Below, piece by piece: positions 1 through 6,460 of a DNA stretch of 14,659 nt; position 1 is the first letter of the stretch; each line of letters opens with the position of its first letter. The stretch is from the NCBI GenBank assembly GCA_025054905.1, contig JANWZF010000245.1:1-14659 (forward strand), written 5' to 3'. The stretch is from Tepidimonas sp. (lineage in GTDB: Bacteria > Pseudomonadota > Gammaproteobacteria > Burkholderiales > Burkholderiaceae_C). The translations under genes and the position numbers were made by a program. The notes beneath the pieces were generated by a model, which made no database searches, was not told where the DNA came from, and saw only the letters and a list, made by a program, of their open reading frames with translations.

Positions 1-869
1 CGCGCGGCCTTGTAGCGCTCCAGCGTCACCGGCTGCTCGCGGTGGTGGCGCAGTTCCTTGTCCTTCCAGGTGCATTCGTGCCCCAGCGCATTGACCAGCC
101 AGGGCTGCCCGCGCGTGTCTTCCCACAGCTCGGCCCAGATCGCCTCCTCAAACCGCTGGCCGGTGGCCTCGGTGTGCTGCCGCCACAGCGCCTGAGTCTC
201 CTCAAAGCTGAAGTTGCCCAGCCGCAGCGACTTGGCCTTGATGTTGAAGGCGCTGCCCCCCGTGATGATCTCGCCGTCCCCACTGTGGATGCGGTAGTCG
301 CGCACATCGCGCACCCCGCACAGCACCACCGTCTGCGGAAACGCCTGCGGCCGCTGCGCATAGCCCGCCCGGATCTGCCGCAGCAGCGAGATCAGCGTGT
401 CGCCCACCAGCGCGTCGACTTCATCCAGCAGCAGCACCGCCGGGCGCTGCGGGTCCATCTGGCTCCAATGCCGCAGCAGGGCGCTCAAGCGATCCCGGGC
501 TTCGATGCTTTCGCCTTCCTGCCGGTACCAGCGGTACAGCGCGTGCTCGCCGGTGCTGTCTTCAATGCTGCGCGCAATGGCGTGGCAGGCCGCACTGATG
601 CCGGCCACCACGTCACCACGGGCGGCTTGCGCGCCTTCAATGTTGGCGTAGGCGCAGCGGTAGCGGCCTTGGGTATTCAGGTGATCCATCAACGCCAGCA
701 GCGCCGTGGTCTTGCCGGTCTGCCGGGGAGCGTGCAGCACGAAGTAGCGCTCCGCCGCCACCAGTGCCTCAAACTCCGCCAGGTCAAGCCGCGCCAGCGG
801 ATCCAGCAGGTAGTGCAATTCCCGCTTGCTGGGGCCGGCGGTGTTGAACTGTTTTTCACGCAGGGTCAT
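1..869 (-). CDS. AAA-like P-loop ATPase (C-terminus cut by window edge)
   Basis: An ATP-binding protein of the AAA-like P-loop type; the substrate and partner are unknown. About 289 codons are visible and the reading frame is still open at the left edge, so the C-terminal part is missing. A Walker A-like motif, APRQTGKT, lies at about residues 47-54 (K53); its first position is Ala rather than the usual Gly. Walker B (VLLLDEVD) lies at about 145-152, with D149 and E150. The segment YFVLHAPRQTGKT and the later KSLRLGNFSFEE and TRGQPWLVNALG stretches are typical of widespread stand-alone bacterial ATPases annotated only as AAA-like or ATP-binding proteins. The ATG at 869 overlaps the aminotransferase stop (ATGA), so the two are probably translationally coupled. 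Confident that it is a real ATPase gene; the function is not known. Confidence 0.85.
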   Translation of the reverse strand, partial: MTLREKQFNTAGPSKRELHYLLDPLARLDLAEFEALVAAERYFVLHAPRQTGKTTALLALMDHLNTQGRYRCAYANIEGAQAARGDVVAGISAACHAIARSIEDSTGEHALYRWYRQEGESIEARDRLSALLRHWSQMDPQRPAVLLLDEVDALVGDTLISLLRQIRAGYAQRPQAFPQTVVLCGVRDVRDYRIHSGDGEIITGGSAFNIKAKSLRLGNFSFEETQALWRQHTEATGQRFEEAIWAELWEDTRGQPWLVNALGHECTWKDKELRHHREQPVTLERYKAA

Positions 870-2095
870 CCTGCCTGCTCCAGCGCCTTGGCCAACCGCC
901 TGACTCCCTCGCGGATGCGCTCCTCATCGACCGTGGCAAAGCTCAGACGCAGTGTGGCGGGATCGGGATCACGGGCGAAGAACGGCGCCCCTGGAACAAA
1001 GGCCACCCCGTGCTCGATCGCAAGGCGTGCCAAAGCCGCGCCGTCTGCAGAGCGACCATTGGCACCGGTCAGGCGCGCCCACACGAACAGCCCGCCGCGC
1101 GGCGGCACGAAATCGATGGCTGCGCCCAGCTCCTGCCGCAGCGCCTGCACCATCGCGGCGGCGCGCTGGGCATAGATGCGGCGCACACGCTGCAGCGTCG
1201 CCGGCATGCGCCCGGCGGCCAGGTATTGCGCCGCCGTCGCCTGGGCCAACGTGCTGGTGTGGGCATCGCTGAACTGCTTGCACATCGTGGCCTTGGCCAG
1301 CAGCTCGGGGGGCGCCACCATCCAGCCGATGCGCAACCCTGGGGAGAGCACCTTGCTCAGACTGCCGCAGTGCACCAGGCAGGCGCGGCTGCCCGGCACC
1401 TCGTGGCTCAGCGCCAGCAGGCTCGGTGGAGGGGGAGCATCGAAATAGAGGTCGCCGTAAGGATCGTCCTCCACCACCAGCGTGCGCGTGCGCACCGCGA
1501 GTTCCAGCACGCGCCGGCGCCGCTCCAGGCTCATTTGCGCACCGCTCGGGTTGCCAAACGTGGGGATCAGGTAGACAAACTTCGGACGATGTAGCTCGAT
1601 CAGGTGCTGCAGCGCCTCCACGTCGGCACCCTGTCCGTCCACGGGCACCGTCAGCAGCTCGGCCCCATAGAGACGGAAACACTGGATCGTGGCCAAAAAC
1701 GTCGGTGCCTCGACGATGACCTTGTCGCCGGGCGAAACCAGCGTCTTGCCGATCAGATCCAGCGCCTGCTGGCTGCCCGTGGTCACGATCAGGTCGGTCG
1801 GCGCCAGCGCCTGAGCGCCCTTGCTCGCCATGAAGGCGGCGAGCTGCTCGCGCAGCGGATCGAAGCCCTCGGTGGCACCGTATTGCAGCGCTGCGCCCGG
1901 GTTGGTGGCCAGCGCCGCCAGCATCGCCTCGCGGATGCCCTCCACGTCGAACAGGGCGGCGTCTGGAAAGCCCCCGGCAAAGCTGACGATGCCGGGCTTG
2001 CCCAGCAGCTTGAACAGCTCCCGGATCGCTGAAGTCTCGACGTTGGCCAGCCGCTCGGCCAGCCGCACCGCAGAAGCTGAAGCCTGATCCGTCAT
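866..2095 (-). CDS. PLP-dependent class I/II aminotransferase (2-aminoadipate/LysN-ARO8-like)
   Basis: A 409-residue fold-type I PLP enzyme expected to move an amino group between an amino acid and a 2-oxo acid in the cytosol. Visible landmarks are the N-terminal SFAGGFPD segment (38-45), the substrate/PLP loop QYGATEG (71-77), the cofactor-binding N182 in GNPSG, D211 and Y213 in EDDPYGDL, the Schiff-base lysine K248 in GSLSKVLSPG, and the R255 region (LRIGW). The pattern matches the aminotransferase part of the MocR/LysN/ARO8 group (COG1167). There is no N-terminal winged helix, so it is an enzyme and not a MocR regulator. The start at 2095 is preferred over an upstream in-frame start at 2155 because AAAGGA lies about 7 bases before it and the protein family begins here. 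The exact substrate (2-aminoadipate, aromatic or branched-chain amino acid) cannot be told from sequence alone. It is divergent from nth. Confidence 0.9.
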   Translation of the reverse strand: MTDQASASAVRLAERLANVETSAIRELFKLLGKPGIVSFAGGFPDAALFDVEGIREAMLAALATNPGAALQYGATEGFDPLREQLAAFMASKGAQALAPTDLIVTTGSQQALDLIGKTLVSPGDKVIVEAPTFLATIQCFRLYGAELLTVPVDGQGADVEALQHLIELHRPKFVYLIPTFGNPSGAQMSLERRRRVLELAVRTRTLVVEDDPYGDLYFDAPPPPSLLALSHEVPGSRACLVHCGSLSKVLSPGLRIGWMVAPPELLAKATMCKQFSDAHTSTLAQATAAQYLAAGRMPATLQRVRRIYAQRAAAMVQALRQELGAAIDFVPPRGGLFVWARLTGANGRSADGAALARLAIEHGVAFVPGAPFFARDPDPATLRLSFATVDEERIREGVRRLAKALEQAG

Positions 2096-2166
2096 CGCGT
2101 ATCCTTTGTCAACCCTACTCTCAATCGAGTCGGCATCCGGCCCGTGCGGTCGCAACGCCGCTGCCC

Positions 2167-2832
2167 ATGGTGATGAAACCCCGCGACATCGAAGCGTTTT
2201 TTTCGGCTTTACAAGCCGAACGCCCCCAGCCGCAGACCGAGCTGGAGTATACGAGCGTGTTCGAACTGCTCGTCGCGGTCATGCTCAGCGCCCAGGCCAC
2301 CGACCGCAGCGTCAACCAGGCCACCCGGCGTCTTTTCGCGGTGGCCAACACCCCGCAGGCCATCCTGACACTCGGGCAGGATGGCCTGGAAAGCTACATC
2401 CGCACGATCGGCCTGTACCGCAGCAAGGCGCGCCATGTGATCGAGACCTGCCGTCTGCTGCTGCAGCGCCACGGTGGCGAAGTCCCACGCCGGCGCGAGG
2501 ATCTGCAGGCGCTGCCCGGGGTTGGACGCAAGACGGCCAACGTCGTGCTCAACGTCGCCTTCGGTGAACCGACGATGGCCGTGGACACCCACATTTTCCG
2601 CGTCGCCAACCGTACAGGATTGGCACCAGGCAAAACCCCACTGCAGGTCGAGCAGGCGTTGTTGCGGCGAGTCCCCGCCCGCTTTGCGCGCGACGCGCAC
2701 CACTGGCTGATCCTGCATGGTCGCTATGTCTGCACCGCGCGCGCGCCGCGCTGCTCGACCTGCAGCACTGCAGCCTGGTGCGACCACGCTCGCGCCCAAA
2801 CCAAGGCCCAAGGCATCCCGGCCCAATCATGA
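2167..2832 (+). CDS. nth: Endonuclease III, DNA glycosylase/AP lyase
   Basis: A base-excision-repair enzyme that removes oxidised pyrimidines from DNA and cleaves the abasic site by beta-elimination. The 221 residues include the helix-hairpin-helix LPGVGRKTANVVLN at about 116-129, with the catalytic lysine at K122 and the catalytic aspartate at D140 (AVDTHIFRV). The C-terminal iron-sulfur cluster motif is intact: C189, C196, C199 and C205, with the family spacing Cys-x6-Cys-x2-Cys-x5-Cys. Length fits the family (about 211 in E. coli). Two close starts, ATG at 2167 and ATG at 2173, cannot be separated because neither has a clear Shine-Dalgarno sequence. Its stop overlaps the aat start (ATGA), making it the first gene of an nth-aat-bpt set. 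Confidence 0.96.
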   Translation: MVMKPRDIEAFFSALQAERPQPQTELEYTSVFELLVAVMLSAQATDRSVNQATRRLFAVANTPQAILTLGQDGLESYIRTIGLYRSKARHVIETCRLLLQRHGGEVPRRREDLQALPGVGRKTANVVLNVAFGEPTMAVDTHIFRVANRTGLAPGKTPLQVEQALLRRVPARFARDAHHWLILHGRYVCTARAPRCSTCSTAAWCDHARAQTKAQGIPAQS

Positions 2833-3602
2833 TCCCCGAGCCCACGTTGCCGTGGCTCGACCCCGGCGCGCCGTTTCCCCCGGTCGAGCAGGCCTGGGGC
2901 GATGACACGGCGGCGCCGGGCTTGCTGGCCGCCGGAGGTGCGCTGGACGTGGCCACCCTGGTGGACGCCTACCGTCACGGCATCTTTCCGTGGTACGGAC
3001 CGGGGCGGCCGATCCTGTGGTGGAGCCCCGATCCCCGCATGGTTCTGCGGCCGCAGGCCTTTCGCCTGCACGACTCGCTGCGCAAGGCGTTGCGGGCGGC
3101 GTTGCGGCAGGGACGGTTGCAGGTCCGTATCGACAGCGCCTTCGAGGCCGTGATCGCCGCCTGCGCCAACACGCCGCGGGCAGGACAACACGGCACCTGG
3201 ATCGTGCCGGCGATGCAACACGCCTACTGCGAGCTGCATCGCGCCGGTTACGCGCACAGCGTCGAGACCTGGTGGGAAGGCCAACTCGTGGGCGGACTGT
3301 ACCTGGTCAACCTCGGCCGCGCCGTGTTCGGCGAGTCGATGTTCAGCCACCGGCGCGACGCCTCGAAGATGGCCCTGGCCGCACTCGTGGCCGCCTGTCG
3401 GGTCTGGGATGTGGCGTTGATCGACTGTCAGCAACAGACCGCGCACCTGGCCTCGCTTGGCGCTGCGCCCGAGCCGCGCGCCCGCTTCGTCCACGACCTG
3501 GCGCAGGCCATCACGGCCCCCAGCCCCATGTGGACGTTTTCCCCTCTATACTGGGATCAACTTTGGCCGCAAGCGCCGTTGTTCAGCCCTGGATCGCCGT
3601 GA
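2829..3602 (+). CDS. aat: Leucyl/phenylalanyl-tRNA--protein transferase
   Basis: Transfers Leu or Phe from aminoacyl-tRNA to proteins with N-terminal Arg or Lys, marking them for ClpS/ClpAP degradation (N-degron pathway, cytosol). The 257 residues carry the family signatures: GLLAAGGAL near the N-terminus, the strongly conserved AYRHGIFPWY followed by ILWWSPDPRMVL, then GQHGTWIVPAM, HSVETWWEGQLVGGLYLVNLG and FGESMFSHRRDASKMAL, and LIDCQQQTAHLASLGA. The length is normal (about 234 in E. coli). The ATG at 2829 was chosen over longer in-frame options because it overlaps the nth stop (ATGA) and places the conserved domain at the expected distance. The stop overlaps the bpt GTG start. The gene encodes the basic-residue arm of the same pathway as the next gene. 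Confidence 0.96.
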   Translation: MIPEPTLPWLDPGAPFPPVEQAWGDDTAAPGLLAAGGALDVATLVDAYRHGIFPWYGPGRPILWWSPDPRMVLRPQAFRLHDSLRKALRAALRQGRLQVRIDSAFEAVIAACANTPRAGQHGTWIVPAMQHAYCELHRAGYAHSVETWWEGQLVGGLYLVNLGRAVFGESMFSHRRDASKMALAALVAACRVWDVALIDCQQQTAHLASLGAAPEPRARFVHDLAQAITAPSPMWTFSPLYWDQLWPQAPLFSPGSP

Positions 3603-4330
3603 CTCACTTGCAGGCCCTGCCCCTTGCCGCCGTGCAGTTTTACGCCACGGCCCCCTACCCGTGCAGTTACCTGCCCGACCGTATGGCGCGCTCGCAGGTG
3701 GCCACGCCAAGCCACCTGATCCAGGGAGAGACGTACGCCCGCCTGGTGGCCAGCGGCTTTCGGCGCAGCGGTTTGTTCACCTACCGCCCCCACTGCGACG
3801 GCTGCCGTGCCTGCATTGCACTGCGGGTGTGCGCCGCGGAGTTTCGCCCCAACCGCACCCAGCGGCGCGTCTGGCGCCAGCACGCCGATCTGCAGGCGCG
3901 CGCGATGCGCCTGGGTTACGCGCCGGAACATTACGCACTGTATCTGCGCTACCAGCGCCTGCGCCATCCTGGCGGCGGCATGGATCACGACGACATTGAG
4001 CAGTACAGTCAGTTTCTGTTGCAAAGCCACGTCAACTCCCGGCTGATCGAATTTCGCACGCCGCTGCAGCAGGGCAACCGTCTGGTAATGGTGGCATTGA
4101 TTGACATCCTGGACGACGGCCTGTCGGCGGTGTACACCTTTTACGAACCCGACTGGCCCGGTTCTCTTGGCACCTATGCGATCCTGTGGCAGATCGACCA
4201 GGCCCGCGAACTGCAGCTGCCTTACGTCTACCTCGGCTACTGGATCGAGGCCAGCCCCAAGATGGCCTACAAGCAACGCTTTCGCCCACACGAATTGCTG
4301 CTCGACGGCCATTGGCGGCGGATCGACTAG
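3599..4330 (+). CDS. bpt: Aspartate/glutamate leucyltransferase (Bpt, arginyltransferase-like)
   Basis: Expected to add Leu from Leu-tRNA to proteins with N-terminal Asp or Glu, creating a ClpS-recognised degron; the family resembles eukaryotic ATE1 arginyltransferase. The 243 residues show the N-terminal QFYATAPYPCSYLPD segment, the conserved RSGLFTYRPHCDGCRACI with its paired cysteines, FRPNRTQRRVW, SAVYTFYEPD, GTYAILWQID and YVYLGYWIEASPKMAYK. The start is GTG at 3599: it overlaps the aat stop (GTGA) and gives VTHLQALPL, matching the usual family N-terminus (MTHL...). Adjacency to aat makes a two-enzyme N-degron module that handles acidic and basic N-termini with one leucine tag. No terminator was seen after the stop. 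Confidence 0.94.
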   Translation: MTHLQALPLAAVQFYATAPYPCSYLPDRMARSQVATPSHLIQGETYARLVASGFRRSGLFTYRPHCDGCRACIALRVCAAEFRPNRTQRRVWRQHADLQARAMRLGYAPEHYALYLRYQRLRHPGGGMDHDDIEQYSQFLLQSHVNSRLIEFRTPLQQGNRLVMVALIDILDDGLSAVYTFYEPDWPGSLGTYAILWQIDQARELQLPYVYLGYWIEASPKMAYKQRFRPHELLLDGHWRRID

Positions 4331-4384
4331 GCAAGGTCGCACCAAGAACGGGCGCGCCACCACGCGCAGCGCTGTTTCGTCAGA

Positions 4385-4390
4385 TAAAAT
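4385..4390 (+). promoter_or_regulatory. Putative -10 element (TAAAAT) of the IclR-type gene
   Basis: TAAAAT lies in the 68-base bpt/regulator gap. With the usual 6-8 bases to the start point, transcription would begin at about 4397-4399, on or next to the proposed GTG start, implying a leaderless or nearly leaderless message. No good -35 hexamer is visible 16-18 bases upstream, so this is tentative. Confidence 0.35.
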
Positions 4391-4398
4391 GTCGGGCT

Positions 4399-5205
4399 GT
4401 GCCGCGATCGACGTCAACCCCCGTGCCGCCTCCAGCGCGCCCCAGCGTCCAGGTGCTGGAGCGAGCGTTTGCCCTGCTGGACATCCTGGCCGCGCACGAC
4501 GAGCCGGTGCCCCTGAAAACCCTGGCCGATGCCACCGGCCTGCACCCCTCCACCGCCCACCGGATTTTGCATGACCTGACGCTGGGTCGCTTCGTCGAGC
4601 GCCCGCAGCCTGGCATGTACCGGCTGGGCCTGCGGTTGCTGGAACTGGGCAACCTGGTCAAGGCCCGCCTGGATGTGCGCGAGGCGGCCCTAGGGCCGAT
4701 GCGCGAGCTGCACCGTCAGATCCAGCAGCCGGTCAACCTGTCGGTGCGTCAGGGTGACGAGATCGTCTACATTGAACGCGCCTACAGCGAACGCTCGGGC
4801 ATGCAGGTGGTGCGCGCGATCGGGGGACGCGCGCCGCTGCATTTGACCTCGGTCGGCAAGCTGTTTCTGGCGCACGAAGATCCCCAGCGCGTGCGCGCCT
4901 ACGCCACCCGCACCGGTCTGGCGGGCAACACCCCCAACAGCATCACGCAGCTGCCGGCCCTGGAAAAGGAACTGGCCCAGTGCCGTCGTCTGGGCATTGC
5001 GCGCGACAACGAGGAGCTCGAGCCCGGCGTGCGCTGCATGGCGGCCGGCATCTACGACGATCAGGGGCGGCTGGTGGCCGGACTGTCGATCTCCGCACCC
5101 GCCGACCGCATCGACGAAGGCTGGATCGCCAAGTTGCAGGCCACCGCGGCCCAGATCAGCGCCGCTCTGGGCTACCGCCCTGCCCGCACCGCAGCAGGCG
5201 CCTAA
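4399..5205 (+). CDS. IclR-family transcriptional regulator
   Basis: A DNA-binding regulator of 268 residues. The N-terminal winged helix-turn-helix covers about residues 15-78; the recognition helix is near LHPSTAHRILHDL (48-60), preceded by PLKTLADATG. The C-terminal IclR effector-binding domain follows (about 90-260) and includes NLSVRQGDEIVYIERA, GGRAPLHLTSVGKLFLA and GVRCMAAGIYDDQGRLVAGLSISAP, all typical of the family. The ligand and target genes are unknown. The GTG at 4399 gives a family-typical N-terminus (a short Pro-rich lead before RPSVQVLERAF); GTG at 4423 is an alternative. It stands alone after bpt and converges on the PbpG-like gene with 6 bases between stops, so neither neighbour identifies a target. 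IclR proteins commonly control catabolic genes. Confidence 0.92.
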   Translation: MPRSTSTPVPPPARPSVQVLERAFALLDILAAHDEPVPLKTLADATGLHPSTAHRILHDLTLGRFVERPQPGMYRLGLRLLELGNLVKARLDVREAALGPMRELHRQIQQPVNLSVRQGDEIVYIERAYSERSGMQVVRAIGGRAPLHLTSVGKLFLAHEDPQRVRAYATRTGLAGNTPNSITQLPALEKELAQCRRLGIARDNEELEPGVRCMAAGIYDDQGRLVAGLSISAPADRIDEGWIAKLQATAAQISAALGYRPARTAAGA

Positions 5206-5211
5206 AACTGC

Positions 5212-6318
5212 TCACAGTCGTGCGGCCGCCGCGGCACTGCCGACCAGCGAGCGCTGCAGCCACTGCAGCAGCTGTTCGGCGTCGGCCCAACGGGCTGCGG
5301 AGTGGCTCGCGTTCATCAGCACCATGATCACGTTGCGACCGGCCAGACGGACCTGCATCGCCACGCAGCGCCCCGCCTCGCGGATGTAGCCCGTTTTTTG
5401 CAGCAGGATGTCCCAGTCGCTTTCGCGCACCAGCTTGTTGGTGTTCCGATAGTGCACAACCCGGCGGCCATCGGCCAGTTCGTACTCGGGCGAGACGCTG
5501 AGCTCGCGCAACAGCGGACGTGTTGACGCGACTTGAACCAGCCGGGCCAGGTCTCGGGGACTGGAACGATTTTCGGCTGACAGACCCGTCGGCTCAACAA
5601 ACTCGGTTTGGCGCAATCCCAACTGGTAGGCCTTATTGTTCATGGCAGCGACAAACGCGCCGATTCCGCCGGGATAAGTACGGCCCAGCGCATGAGCGGC
5701 ACGGTTTTCGCTGGCCATCAGAGCCAAATGCAGGGCTTCAGCACGTGTAAGCCGCGTGCCTACTGCCAGGCGCGAGCCGCTGCCCTTAAGGCGATCGACA
5801 TCGTCCTCGGTGATGGTCAGCACCTCATCCATCGGCAGCCCCGCGTCGACCACCACCAGGGCCGTCATCAGCTTGGTCAGCGAGGCGATCGGCAGCACGG
5901 CATTTTCATTCTTGTGCAGCAGCACCGCGTTGGTATCGGCATCCAGCACCAGCAAGGCATTGGAGTGCAGGCGCAACCCCTCATGCAGCCAAGTGGCATC
6001 TTCTTGGCTGCCTTCCCAGACAGACGTTCCCGTACCAGACAGGGATCCAGCAGTCAGGCCGGTCTTGGGGTGAACCAGTGCCGAAGCTGCTTCTCCTCTC
6101 TTCACCTGAGGTGACAAGCCGCGGGCCAAACGTGTGGGGGATTTGGGGGCGGACAGCTTGGGCTTAGGCTTGATAGCCTGAGTCTTTTTAACGCTGGCCA
6201 CTGGCTTGGCCTTGCGCTGTGCCGCCTGCACATCCCCCGTGTAAGGCAGCGACAGCACCGCCACCAGCACGGCCGCCAGGGCGTGGCGGCCGGCTGCTGC
6301 AAGCTTGCGCATCATCAT
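5212..6318 (-). CDS. pbpG: D-alanyl-D-alanine endopeptidase, PbpG/PBP7-like (serine S11 peptidase)
   Basis: A secreted, periplasmic low-molecular-weight penicillin-binding protein expected to cut D-Ala-mDAP cross-links in peptidoglycan. All three active-site motifs are present in the 368 residues: SLTK at 146-149 (nucleophile S146), SEN at 203-205 and KTG at 308-310. Residues 1-32 form a signal peptide (basic MMMRK start, hydrophobic AAVLVAVLSL, likely cleavage after VQA). A Lys/Pro/Ala-rich basic stretch at about 34-62 and a poorly conserved linker to about 110 separate it from the catalytic domain, making it longer than E. coli PBP7 (about 310). The start is one of three consecutive ATGs (6318, 6315, 6312). 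The gene has its own promoter-like sequence and is convergent with the IclR gene. Confidence 0.9.
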   Translation of the reverse strand: MMMRKLAAAGRHALAAVLVAVLSLPYTGDVQAAQRKAKPVASVKKTQAIKPKPKLSAPKSPTRLARGLSPQVKRGEAASALVHPKTGLTAGSLSGTGTSVWEGSQEDATWLHEGLRLHSNALLVLDADTNAVLLHKNENAVLPIASLTKLMTALVVVDAGLPMDEVLTITEDDVDRLKGSGSRLAVGTRLTRAEALHLALMASENRAAHALGRTYPGGIGAFVAAMNNKAYQLGLRQTEFVEPTGLSAENRSSPRDLARLVQVASTRPLLRELSVSPEYELADGRRVVHYRNTNKLVRESDWDILLQKTGYIREAGRCVAMQVRLAGRNVIMVLMNASHSAARWADAEQLLQWLQRSLVGSAAAAARL

Positions 6319-6350
6319 GGCGTTTCGCTGGGGTGAGTCACGAAGCCTGC

Positions 6351-6381
6351 AGTATACGGCTGCCAGCGGCGAAAAAGTCAA
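6351..6381 (-). promoter_or_regulatory. Sigma-70-like promoter of the PbpG-like gene
   Basis: On the minus strand TTGACT (6376-6381) is followed after 19 bases by TATACT (6351-6356). Both hexamers are 5/6 matches to consensus; the 19-base spacing is slightly long. The start of transcription would be near 6344, leaving a leader of about 26 bases before the ATG cluster. This suggests the gene is transcribed independently of leuA. Confidence 0.55.
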
Positions 6382-6398
6382 TCCTCATCAGCGCTTGG

Positions 6399-6415
6399 CG
6401 ACTCTTTTTGAGTCG
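6399..6415. repeat. Short perfect inverted repeat between leuA and the PbpG-like gene
   Basis: CGACTC / GAGTCG arms of 6 bases flank a 5-base homopolymer loop (TTTTT on plus, AAAAA on minus). It lies downstream of the leuA stop and just upstream of the PbpG promoter. No T-run follows on either strand, so it is not a standard intrinsic terminator. It could be a weak terminator, a protein site or chance. Confidence 0.35.
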
Positions 6416-6460
6416 GCGGCGCAACTTCAGCAGCACCGCCCGGGCGCAATCCGCCCGCCT

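Noticed and set aside
2107..2112. Perfect TTGACA on the minus strand just before the aminotransferase start.
   Set aside because: It lies 11 bases before the start codon, so any matching -10 would fall inside the gene with no suitable hexamer. It also overlaps the likely Shine-Dalgarno.
2990..3598. Long N-terminal extension of bpt (in-frame from 2990).
   Set aside because: It overlaps the aat coding region in another frame and has no family similarity. The GTG at 3599 gives the expected N-terminus and a 4-base overlap with the aat stop.
6399..6415. Inverted repeat as an intrinsic terminator for leuA.
   Set aside because: The homopolymer is in the loop and not after the stem on either strand, so it lacks the defining U-tract. 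Kept only as a repeat.
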